Source of the DNA: an uncultured Burkholderiales bacterium
Lineage (GTDB): Bacteria; Pseudomonadota; Gammaproteobacteria; Burkholderiales; Burkholderiaceae_C
DNA length: 5,220 bases
Assembly: GCA_903856875.1 (NCBI GenBank)
Contig: CAIODE010000471.1
Coordinates: 1 to 5,220, forward strand
Direction: 5' to 3'
A program made the translations under genes and the position numbers. Below, in pieces: positions 1-5,220 of this stretch. The stretch's first letter is position 1, and the number at the start of each line of letters is the position of its first letter. The notes under the pieces were generated by a model. The model ran no database searches and had not been told where the DNA came from. It saw nothing but the letters and a program-made list of their open reading frames with translations.

Positions 1-20
1 ACTTGCACGCCGGAGCCTAA
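1..20 (+). CDS. 3' end of an upstream gene (partial), possibly rph
   Basis: An open frame enters the window and ends at a TAA at 18-20, with the readable tail Leu-His-Ala-Gly-Ala. It stops 4 bases before the rdgB ATG, which is the spacing expected inside an operon. In many Burkholderiales the gene ahead of rdgB and hemW is rph (RNase PH), and an Ala/Gly-rich end would fit. Five codons cannot identify a protein, so the rph suggestion rests on gene order alone. Confidence 0.35.
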
Positions 21-24
21 TTTC

Positions 25-627
25 ATGAAGATGGTTTTGGCGTCCAACAATGCGGGTAAATTGGCCGAATTACAAACCATGTTTGGCGCGCTCAATGTGC
101 AATTGATCCGCCAGTCTGAGTTGAATATTTCGGAAGCCGAAGAACCCTACAAAACATTTGTTGAAAACGCGTTGGCCAAAGCACGTCATGCTGCTGAACA
201 AAGTGGCTTGCCCGCTGTGGCCGATGATGCTGGCTTGTGCATTGATGCGTTTGGTGGCTTGCCTGGGGTGGATACGGCCTACTATTGCACGCAGTTTGGT
301 CATGAAAAATCAGATGCCAACAATGTGAAGGCGGTGCTTGAGCAAATGGCGACTGTTGAAAACCGACGTGCTGCCATGGTGAGCACTTTGGTGGCTGTCA
401 GAAGTGCCTACGACCCTGAGCCTTTGATTGCGGTGGGCCGTGTGGTGGTTGACATTGCAAGAGAACCTTTAGGCGACAACGGTTTTGGATTTGACCCCGT
501 GTTGTTTTTGCCTGAGTTTGGAAAAACTTTTGCACAGTTGCCTGTGGCGGTGAAGAACGCCAACAGCCACAGAGGACGATCATCGCAAGCCATGGTGGCG
601 CTCATGCATGAGCGCTGGGGTCTTTGA
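25..627 (+). CDS. rdgB: RdgB/HAM1-family non-canonical purine NTP pyrophosphatase (dITP/XTP)
   Basis: This is a cytosolic house-cleaning enzyme. The family hydrolyses dITP, ITP and XTP to the monophosphate and pyrophosphate, keeping deaminated purines out of DNA and RNA. The 200 residues match the usual length. Visible family motifs in order are the nucleotide-binding SNNAGK (7-12), FVENALAKA (45-53, with Glu47 and Asn48), the metal-binding pair Asp67-Asp68 in ADDAG, GDNGFGFDP (150-158) and the C-terminal SHRG (181-184). The ATG at 25 is chosen because GGAG at 12-15 lies 9 bases upstream and the protein then begins MKMVLASNN, as family members do. The frame closes with TGA directly against the hemW ATG, so the two genes are probably co-transcribed and translationally coupled. 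Compared with E. coli RdgB, DDSG reads DDAG and SARY reads TAYY. I believe these are lineage variants, since everything else is intact. Confidence 0.96.
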   Translation: MKMVLASNNAGKLAELQTMFGALNVQLIRQSELNISEAEEPYKTFVENALAKARHAAEQSGLPAVADDAGLCIDAFGGLPGVDTAYYCTQFGHEKSDANNVKAVLEQMATVENRRAAMVSTLVAVRSAYDPEPLIAVGRVVVDIAREPLGDNGFGFDPVLFLPEFGKTFAQLPVAVKNANSHRGRSSQAMVALMHERWGL

Positions 628-1833
628 ATGAAACAAGCCTTTGACGTGGTGCACGCCATGCGCCCTGGCTTGCTGCAGTTGCAGTCCTTGCCACCGCTTT
701 CTCTGTATGTGCATTTGCCGTGGTGCATTCAAAAATGTCCTTACTGCGATTTCAATTCACACGAATGGCGCGACAACTCACAAGCCATGCCAGAAGAACG
801 CTACATCGATGCGTTGTTGGCTGATTTAGAAATCAGTTTGCCCTTAGTTTGGGGCCGCCCTGTTCACAGTATTTTCATTGGCGGTGGCACGCCCAGTTTG
901 TTCACGCCGAGCAGCATCGATCGATTGATCAGCGGCATCAGGGCCAGATTGCCTTTGGAGGCAGAAGCTGAAATTACATTGGAAGCCAATCCGGGCACCT
1001 TTGAAAAAGATCGCTTCAAAGCCTTTCGGGCGGCCGGTGTCACGCGTTTATCGATTGGCGTTCAGAGCTTCAATGACGGGCATTTGAAGGCACTTGGCCG
1101 CGTGCACAACCGAGATCAGGCCATTGCTGCCATTGAAGAAGCGCATGCTGCGTTTGAGACTTTCAACTTGGATTTGATGTATGCCTTGCCAGGTCAAACA
1201 CTGAGCGATTTGAAGCAAGATGTTCAAACGGCTTTGAGTTTCAAGCCTCCTCATATTTCCATCTACCACCTCACCATCGAGCCCAACACGCTGTTTGCCA
1301 AACATCCACCCGTGTTACCCGAAGACGACGATGCCTACGCCATGATGGACTTGATCACGGAAATGACGGCTACCGAGGGTTTGAAAAGGTATGAGGTGTC
1401 AGCTTATGCCAAGCCGGGCCACAAATGTTGGCACAACCTCAACTATTGGCAGTTTGGCGATTACTTGGGCATTGGTGCTGGCGCCCACAGCAAGTTGAGC
1501 TTTGCGCATCGCATTACACGGCAGGTGCGCTTTCGAGAACCGCAGCTCTACATGACCCAAGCCCTCAAGGGGGAGCCTGCTACGCAGCATCAAGAAGTTT
1601 CGCGCGAAGAATTGTCCTTTGAGTTCATGCTCAATGCTTTGCGCTTGAAAGAGGGCTTTAGCTTGGCCGATTACATGGCCCGAACCGGATTGGCCATGAC
1701 ATCAATTCAAAAGGCCTTGGCGCAGGCAGAAGCCAAAGGCTTGCTGGCTAGAGACTTGGCCAAAGTTTGGCCAACTGAAAAGGGCTTCGATTTTTTGAGC
1801 GATCTGCAAGAATTATTTTTAGCAGAGCCCTGA
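628..1833 (+). CDS. hemW: HemW heme chaperone, radical SAM (HemN-like)
   Basis: HemW belongs to the coproporphyrinogen dehydrogenase-like radical SAM proteins, but in studied bacteria it binds heme and delivers it to respiratory proteins; it does not oxidise coproporphyrinogen. At 401 residues it has normal family length. The [4Fe-4S] triad is Cys33, Cys37 and Cys40 (WCIQKCPYCDFNSH). The SAM-contacting GGGTP is at 85-89, SIGVQSF at 142-148 and DLMYALPGQT at 182-191. The HemW-specific heme motif HNxxYW is at 269-274, and a HemN_C-type helical domain starts near 327. HNxxYW, the short N-terminus and the CPYCDFNSH wording separate it from true HemN. The ATG at 628 directly follows the rdgB stop, with GGGG at 617-620 as a modest ribosome binding site. 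A second ATG at residue 11 is possible but has no better site. The rdgB-hemW adjacency is also found in E. coli. No intrinsic terminator is evident after the stop. Confidence 0.96.
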   Translation: MKQAFDVVHAMRPGLLQLQSLPPLSLYVHLPWCIQKCPYCDFNSHEWRDNSQAMPEERYIDALLADLEISLPLVWGRPVHSIFIGGGTPSLFTPSSIDRLISGIRARLPLEAEAEITLEANPGTFEKDRFKAFRAAGVTRLSIGVQSFNDGHLKALGRVHNRDQAIAAIEEAHAAFETFNLDLMYALPGQTLSDLKQDVQTALSFKPPHISIYHLTIEPNTLFAKHPPVLPEDDDAYAMMDLITEMTATEGLKRYEVSAYAKPGHKCWHNLNYWQFGDYLGIGAGAHSKLSFAHRITRQVRFREPQLYMTQALKGEPATQHQEVSREELSFEFMLNALRLKEGFSLADYMARTGLAMTSIQKALAQAEAKGLLARDLAKVWPTEKGFDFLSDLQELFLAEP

Positions 1834-1843
1834 ACAAGGATCT

Positions 1844-1870
1844 ATGAAACGTGCACTTTTTTTCAGCTAG
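1844..1870 (+). other. 8-codon open frame after hemW (possible remnant, doubtful)
   Basis: Directly after the hemW stop there is AAGGA at 1836-1840, then an ATG at 1844 opening the frame MKRALFFS before a TAG at 1868-1870. The spacing of 3 bases from the AAGGA to the ATG is short for a ribosome binding site. The last codons overlap the 3' end of the opposing regulator gene. It could be the first codons of a former downstream operon gene, or chance. I do not claim that it is expressed. Confidence 0.15.
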
Positions 1871-1875
1871 CTGAA
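1862..1875. repeat. 14-bp perfect palindrome at the convergent gene junction
   Basis: The bases TTCAGCTAGCTGAA read identically on both strands. As RNA they could form a 5-bp stem (UUCAG/CUGAA) around a CUAG loop. The stem could be longer if CAC at 1854-1856 pairs with GTG at 1876-1878, with unpaired Ts between. The palindrome covers the stop and last three codons of the regulator gene and sits between two convergent genes. It could slow readthrough from either side, but there is no T-tract after the hairpin on either strand (the T7 at 1857-1863 precedes it on the plus strand), so it is not a canonical intrinsic terminator. Confidence 0.5.
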
Positions 1876-2231
1876 GTGATGGCCGTATTCATTTTCTTAC
1901 CGAAGTCGCCAAACATGGCAATGGTTTGATCGGTAGGAATGAGGTACTTGGCGCGCTTGTCTTCGGGCTGGTTGAATGTCTTCAACAAATCTTTTTGACG
2001 CAAGCGCGTGATGCGCTTGTGCAAGGTGGCAGGTGATCCCAAATGCGTGAGGCCAATGGCTTCACGAACTGTCATGACGCGGTTTTCAAACCAACTCAAA
2101 GCAATTTCTTCGAGCAATTTTTTTTCATTGGCGTCTAAATGGGGCCCGTCAGGCAATTGTTGCACTGACCGTGCCAATTGCAAAAAACGCATGTAGGCAC
2201 TGGCACTGGCTGATTTACATTTTGAATTCAT
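1863..2231 (-). CDS. MarR-like winged-helix transcriptional regulator
   Basis: This 122-residue protein is probably a cytosolic DNA-binding regulator. Residues about 34-83 form helices ending in a helix-turn-helix. The likely recognition helix is near 66-80 (SPATLHKRITRLRQK), followed by a wing at about 85-99 containing Asp91 and Arg93 in EDKRAKYL, which resembles the MarR wing pattern. It is shorter than the usual 140-150 residues, and the long C-terminal dimerisation helix looks abbreviated. The N-terminus is Ser/Ala-rich (KSASASAY). The ATG at 2229-2231 is chosen because it gives the full frame and lies just past a plausible promoter, but no strong ribosome binding site precedes it. Met14 is an alternative start with none either. 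It lies 65 bases downstream of the molybdenum hydroxylase on the same strand and has its own AT-rich promoter region with an inverted repeat. Target genes are unknown; itself and its neighbour are the obvious candidates. Confidence 0.8.
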   Translation of the reverse strand: MNSKCKSASASAYMRFLQLARSVQQLPDGPHLDANEKKLLEEIALSWFENRVMTVREAIGLTHLGSPATLHKRITRLRQKDLLKTFNQPEDKRAKYLIPTDQTIAMFGDFGKKMNTAITSAS

Positions 2232-2250
2232 GCGGACATTCTATTTTCAG

Positions 2251-2273
2251 AATTTAAAAAGTATGTTTAAATT
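2251..2273. promoter_or_regulatory. Inverted repeat, candidate operator of the MarR-like regulator
   Basis: AATTTAAA at 2251-2258 and TTTAAATT at 2266-2273 are perfect inverted copies separated by 7 bases, giving a 23-bp element. The left arm contains the proposed -10 box of the regulator gene, and the right arm lies just inside its -35 box. MarR-family dimers commonly bind inverted repeats of about this size in their own promoters, so autorepression is a reasonable inference. The caution is that the arms are pure A/T in an AT-rich stretch, which raises the chance of a coincidental match. Confidence 0.4.
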
Positions 2274-2281
2274 TTTGTAAA
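2253..2281 (-). promoter_or_regulatory. Candidate sigma-70 promoter of the MarR-like gene
   Basis: Read on the minus strand, TTTACA (2276-2281, 5 of 6 bases of the -35 consensus) is followed after 17 bases by TTTAAA (2253-2258, 4 of 6 bases of the -10 consensus). Transcription would start roughly 15 bases before the ATG at 2231. The region 2232-2296 is clearly richer in A/T than the genes beside it. This suggests that the regulator can be transcribed independently of the upstream hydroxylase gene. Confidence 0.4.
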
Positions 2282-2296
2282 TCATGAGAGATTTTT

Positions 2297-4642
2297 TCAC
2301 GCTGAATGAAGCAGTTCCCATAAGCGGAACGACGTTATCGGCATTTGGATATTGAATGCTTTATCGGCATGCCCATTCCTTGCCATTGCATCAGCCACAG
2401 CATTGACCACACAAGGTGTTGCACCAATTGTGCCCAACTCGCCCACGCCTTTGACGCCCAAGACGTTGTTGGTGCTGGGAACTGTTTGGTTGGTGAATGT
2501 TTGGAACATTTCCGGCATGATGTCGGCGCGGGGTGCCGCATAGTCCATCAAGCTGCCAGTCAGCAATTGACCGCTTTCTGCGTCATAAACCATGCCCTCT
2601 AACAAGGCTTGCCCCATGCCTTGCACGGCGCCGCCGTCAAGTTGCCCCTCCACAATCATGGGGTTCACAATGCGGCCCGCATCGTTCATGGAAGTGTATG
2701 AAATCACCTTGGTTTCGCCAGTGGCAGGGTTGAGTTCGATTTCGCAAATGTGACAGCCATTGGGCCAAGTGGGGCCGCTGGCGGTGGTGCTCGATTGCAT
2801 TTCAATGCGCGCTTCTGGCTGTTTTTTGGCCAAGTCGGCCAGTGAAATTTGCAGGTCGGTTCCTTTGACGCTGAATGTGCCGCCTTGGTAGGCTAAATCT
2901 GCAGGAGATGCTTCTAATGCTTGACCTGCCAGGTCGCGAGCTTTATCCAAGGCTTTTTCTGCCCCAACGCGCATGGCCGAACCTCCCGTGAACAGAGACC
3001 TTGAGCCAGCACTGCCAAAGCCGTTGGCGCGGTCGGTGTCGCCCAAGATGACGCGCACTTGCGAAATGTCGACACCAAACACATCGACCACCAACTGGGC
3101 AAGGGAGGTGGCAATGCCCTGACCCATTGCATTGACGGCTGAGACCACCTCAATCATGCCGTCGGCCAAAATTTGGACCTGCACGTTTTCTTCTAGCGCG
3201 TTGCCGCCGGTCCATTCCAAAAAGGTGGCAATGCCCAAACCACGCCAAAAGCCTTTGGCCTTGGAGGTGGCTTCTCGGTTGGCAAAGCCCTGCCAGTCGG
3301 CCTTTTCCAAAGCCTCATTCATGATCATCTCAAAGGCGCCGGTGTCATACACCTGGCCCATTGGATTCTTGTAGGGCATTTGTTCAGGCTTGATGAAATT
3401 TTTGCGCCGCAGTGCCACGCGGTCAATGCCGCTCACGCGCGCAGCTTCGTCCATCAAACGTTCCATGTTGAAGATGGCTTCGGGCCTGCCTGCCCCGCGG
3501 TAAGCGCCCGTGCTAGCGGTGTTGGTCATCACGCCCGTGAAATGGTAGTCAATGGCTTGTATGTCATACACACTGCTCTGTACCCAAGGACCGATGAGCA
3601 ATTGAATGGTAAGGCCTGTCATGGTGGGGTAGGCCCCCACATTGGCCAAAGTTTCGATGCGCAAGCCCAAAATTTTGCCGTCTAGGGCCAAGGCCAAAGA
3701 TGCTTTGGTTTGAATGTCGCGGCCGTGTGCGCTGCTCAAAAATTCTTCGCTGCGGTCGGCAATCCATTTCACAGGCCGAGCTAAAGTGTGGGCACAAAAA
3801 GCAGTGACCACGTCTTCTGCATAGGCTCCGGTTTTCATGCCAAAGCCACCGCCCACATCACCCACAAGGACGCGAACTTTTTCTGTGTCAATGCCGATCA
3901 GATCTGAAACGGTGGTGCGAACGCCTGTTGGCATTTGACTGCTCATGCGAATGGTCAGTCGACCGTTTTCAGGGTAGGCCAACACGCTTCGGGGTTCAAT
4001 GGCCAGAGCGGCCACGCGCTGATTCACAATGTCCAAATGGACCACATGCGCGGCTTGTGCAAAGGCTGCTTGGGTGGCCGTGATGTCGCCATAGCGGGTT
4101 TCTGCCACGCGGTTGTCGGGTGCTTCGGTGAACAAAGGGGCATTGGACGCCAGTGCATCGGCTAAATTGCTTGCACTTTGTAAGGGATCAAAGTCAATCT
4201 CAATGGCCTCGGCAGCATTGCGCGCGTTTTCTTCAGTGTCTGCCACAACCGCCACGATGGGTTCACCCACAAATCGGACAGTGTCCGTGGCCAGTGGGTA
4301 GCGTGTTGTGGAAGACAAGGGGCTGCCATCTGCCCGTTTGAAGTTCATGGGGCGCGCCATGGGTTTGACGCCGGCAGCCAAGAGATCTTGTCCTGTCATG
4401 AGGCCATAGACACCCGGCATGGCTTTGGCAACGCTGGTGTCAAGTCGGGTGATTTTGGCGTGCGGATAGGGAGAACGCAGGAAAACCAAATAAGACTGAT
4501 TGGGCAGGCTGACGTCATCGGTGTACTGGCCGGCACCCAGAAGGAGTTGCTGGTCTTCGAGTCGTTTGACCGCTTTACCGCTACCGAAGCGGGTGGTCTC
4601 GGGGGATGAATCTACAGATGAGGTGGCGGAAGCTTGGTTCAC
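2297..4642 (-). CDS. Xanthine dehydrogenase/CoxL-family molybdopterin-binding subunit (form II)
   Basis: This is the catalytic large subunit of a molybdenum hydroxylase, a family that hydroxylates purines, aldehydes or N-heterocycles, or oxidises CO, passing electrons through separate FeS and FAD subunits. From the preferred start it has 781 residues, normal for the family. An aldehyde-oxidase/xanthine-dehydrogenase hammerhead domain spans about 28-135, followed by two cofactor-binding domains. Visible motifs are GGGFGMK (264-270), AYRGAGR (380-386), MGQG (506-509), SAGSRS (544-549), and GVGELGTIG with the presumed catalytic Glu735. True CO dehydrogenase has a Cys in the 380-386 loop; here that position is Gly383, the 'form II' pattern, so the substrate is unknown. 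The GTG at 4640-4642 is chosen because AAGGAG lies at 4652-4657, 9 bases upstream. The longer frame from GTG 4714 adds 24 unlike residues and lacks a ribosome binding site. No signal peptide, FeS or FAD domain is visible. Partner subunit genes are not adjacent in this window. Confidence 0.93.
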   Translation of the reverse strand: MNQASATSSVDSSPETTRFGSGKAVKRLEDQQLLLGAGQYTDDVSLPNQSYLVFLRSPYPHAKITRLDTSVAKAMPGVYGLMTGQDLLAAGVKPMARPMNFKRADGSPLSSTTRYPLATDTVRFVGEPIVAVVADTEENARNAAEAIEIDFDPLQSASNLADALASNAPLFTEAPDNRVAETRYGDITATQAAFAQAAHVVHLDIVNQRVAALAIEPRSVLAYPENGRLTIRMSSQMPTGVRTTVSDLIGIDTEKVRVLVGDVGGGFGMKTGAYAEDVVTAFCAHTLARPVKWIADRSEEFLSSAHGRDIQTKASLALALDGKILGLRIETLANVGAYPTMTGLTIQLLIGPWVQSSVYDIQAIDYHFTGVMTNTASTGAYRGAGRPEAIFNMERLMDEAARVSGIDRVALRRKNFIKPEQMPYKNPMGQVYDTGAFEMIMNEALEKADWQGFANREATSKAKGFWRGLGIATFLEWTGGNALEENVQVQILADGMIEVVSAVNAMGQGIATSLAQLVVDVFGVDISQVRVILGDTDRANGFGSAGSRSLFTGGSAMRVGAEKALDKARDLAGQALEASPADLAYQGGTFSVKGTDLQISLADLAKKQPEARIEMQSSTTASGPTWPNGCHICEIELNPATGETKVISYTSMNDAGRIVNPMIVEGQLDGGAVQGMGQALLEGMVYDAESGQLLTGSLMDYAAPRADIMPEMFQTFTNQTVPSTNNVLGVKGVGELGTIGATPCVVNAVADAMARNGHADKAFNIQMPITSFRLWELLHSA

Positions 4643-4651
4643 AGACGGGTT

Positions 4652-4657
4652 CTCCTT
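4652..4657 (-). promoter_or_regulatory. Strong ribosome binding site that fixes the hydroxylase start
   Basis: The minus strand reads AAGGAG, followed by 9 bases and then GTG at 4642. This is a near-perfect Shine-Dalgarno match at ordinary spacing. Upstream of the alternative GTG at 4714 the minus strand reads GCAACTCGGC, with no such match. The site therefore decides the start of the 781-residue protein. Confidence 0.8.
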
Positions 4658-4720
4658 GACGCGCAGTGTAGCTTTGAAGTGTATTTTTTGCTCAAGGTGG
4701 CAAAAATGGCTCACGCCGAG

Positions 4721-4749
4721 TTGCCGCCTAGGTGACAGTTAGGTAGGAT
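4721..4749 (+). promoter_or_regulatory. Candidate sigma-70 promoter of the membrane protein gene
   Basis: TTGCCG at 4721-4726 (4 of 6 bases of the -35 consensus) is followed after exactly 17 bases by TAGGAT at 4744-4749 (4 of 6 bases of the -10 consensus). It would give a 5' leader of about 23 bases that includes the GAGG ribosome binding site at 4769-4772. Spacing and position are good, but the hexamers are only moderate matches. Confidence 0.35.
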
Positions 4750-4778
4750 GACGGTAAATTGACGAAGTGAGGTTTGCT

Positions 4779-5220
4779 ATGGACAATTTTTTCTTGCTGG
4801 TGATTGCTGTCCTTTTTATCCTGTTGGCAGGTTTTCTGATTTTTTATTTTCAGACCCAGCAAAATTTTCAAGAAATTTCTGAAAAGTTAGAGGAAATTCA
4901 GCATCCGCACGGCAGCATGCTTCCTTCTGAGACTCTCAAGCGCGATTTGGCGATGCATCACGATAAGTTGGTCTTGCTGGAGGCGGACATCTCTAAAAAT
5001 AATCGCGAGTCATTGACTGAAGAAGAGTTGCAAATGTTTGACGTAGCGCGTCAGCACATTAAGGCCAGCATTGCCGGCCTCAAATCCAGTGGTGAATGGG
5101 TAGGTCTGCCGTTTGAATACGAGTGGACTGAAATGTTAGACAGATTGCCCAATGTGTTGGGCTTGTACAGAAAGTCTGAGGCCGATAAACGGGCCAAAGA
5201 ATTAGAACAAGAACAAGGCG
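4779..5220 (+). CDS. Unrecognised membrane-anchored protein, 3' truncated by window edge
   Basis: An open frame of 147 codons runs to the window end without a stop. The ATG at 4779 is preceded by GAGG at 4769-4772 with a 6-base spacer, and an in-frame TAA at 4755-4757 rules out a much longer N-terminus. Residues about 4-24 (FFLLVIAVLFILLAGFLIFYF) form one strongly hydrophobic segment with no cleavage site visible, so it is probably an inner-membrane anchor. A polar, helix-prone stretch follows (QQNFQEISEKLEEI), and later parts are rich in charged residues, ending in a Lys/Glu-rich tail. With few positive residues before the anchor and Lys soon after it, the topology is uncertain. I do not recognise a family. 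It is divergent from the hydroxylase gene and need not be functionally linked to it. The total length is unknown. Confidence 0.8.
   Translation, partial: MDNFFLLVIAVLFILLAGFLIFYFQTQQNFQEISEKLEEIQHPHGSMLPSETLKRDLAMHHDKLVLLEADISKNNRESLTEEELQMFDVARQHIKASIAGLKSSGEWVGLPFEYEWTEMLDRLPNVLGLYRKSEADKRAKELEQEQG

Larger units (their letters stand above)
4643..4778. promoter_or_regulatory. Divergent promoter region between the hydroxylase and membrane protein genes
   Basis: This 136-bp non-coding gap must drive both divergent genes. For the hydroxylase the minus strand carries TACACT twice, at 4665-4670 and 4678-4683, each a 4 of 6 match to a -10 box. Upstream -35 candidates are poor: TTGAGC at 4690-4695 is 19 bases from the nearer box, and TTGCCA at 4698-4703 is only 14 bases from the farther one. 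No copy of the AATTTAAA/TTTAAATT repeat found ahead of the regulator gene is present here, so control of the hydroxylase by the MarR-like protein through the same site is not supported. Confidence 0.5.

Noticed and set aside
70..1622. Minus-strand and alternate-frame open frames inside rdgB and hemW
   Set aside because: Both host genes have complete family motifs from end to end. The extra frames have no family resemblance and no independent start signals.
628..1833. Calling the radical SAM protein an oxygen-independent coproporphyrinogen III dehydrogenase (HemN)
   Set aside because: The length, the CPYCDFNSH cluster wording and the HNxxYW motif match HemW. HemN is longer and has a different cluster context.
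1851..1863. GTGCAC followed by seven Ts after hemW as an intrinsic terminator
   Set aside because: GTGCAC is a 6-bp palindrome with no room for a loop, and I find no longer G/C-rich stem directly before the T run. The nearby 14-bp palindrome lies after the Ts, so the order is wrong for a plus-strand terminator, and its minus-strand 3' side is an A run.
2196..2210. Short tandem repeat of GGCACT (2.5 copies) in the 5' end of the regulator gene
   Set aside because: It encodes the Ser/Ala-rich SASASA stretch and is too short and too few in copy number to suggest more than local codon repetition.
2297..4642. Calling the large subunit an aerobic CO dehydrogenase (coxL)
   Set aside because: The active-site loop is AYRGAGR with glycine where the CO-oxidising form has cysteine, and the CoxS/CoxM genes are not adjacent. 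A family-level name without substrate is the most that can be supported.
2345..4742. Several plus-strand open frames of 60-100 codons opposite the hydroxylase gene, the longest at 3380-3685
   Set aside because: They lie antisense to a long gene with unmistakable family motifs along its whole length, show no recognisable domains and no convincing ribosome binding sites. They are shadows of the real reading frame.

Overview
The window looks like chromosomal DNA from a betaproteobacterium of the order Burkholderiales, probably a Comamonadaceae-type freshwater lineage. This is inferred from the rdgB-hemW gene pair, from the wording of the RdgB and HemW proteins, and from a moderate base composition with frequent TTG leucine codons. 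Genus cannot be settled by reading alone. No rRNA, tRNA, CRISPR array, insertion sequence or prophage gene is visible.

Left part (1-1833, plus strand): the last codons of an upstream gene, then rdgB (house-cleaning of non-canonical purine nucleoside triphosphates) and hemW (radical-SAM heme chaperone). These are packed as an operon: 4 bases separate the upstream stop from rdgB, and the rdgB stop directly abuts the hemW ATG. Middle-left (1863-2231, minus strand): a short MarR-like winged-helix regulator, convergent with hemW. The 29-bp gap between them and the end of the regulator hold a 14-bp perfect palindrome and an 8-codon open frame. The regulator is preceded by an AT-rich promoter region containing a perfect 8+8 inverted repeat that overlaps a plausible -10 box, which suggests autoregulation.

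Middle-right (2297-4642, minus strand): one large molybdenum-hydroxylase catalytic subunit of the xanthine dehydrogenase / CoxL superfamily. Its active-site loop reads AYRGAGR, the 'form II' signature, not the cysteine-bearing loop of true CO dehydrogenase. Its usual FeS and FAD partner subunits are not beside it within this window. A perfect AAGGAG ribosome binding site shows that it most likely starts at the GTG at 4642, giving 781 residues, and not at the farther GTG at 4714.

Right end (4779-5220, plus strand): the start of an unrecognised membrane-anchored protein, divergent from the hydroxylase and cut by the window edge. The layout is therefore a conserved housekeeping operon next to an accessory module of hydroxylase subunit and MarR-like regulator. 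Most of the window is ordinary. The points worth a second look are the solitary hydroxylase subunit, the candidate operator, and the unknown divergent membrane protein.
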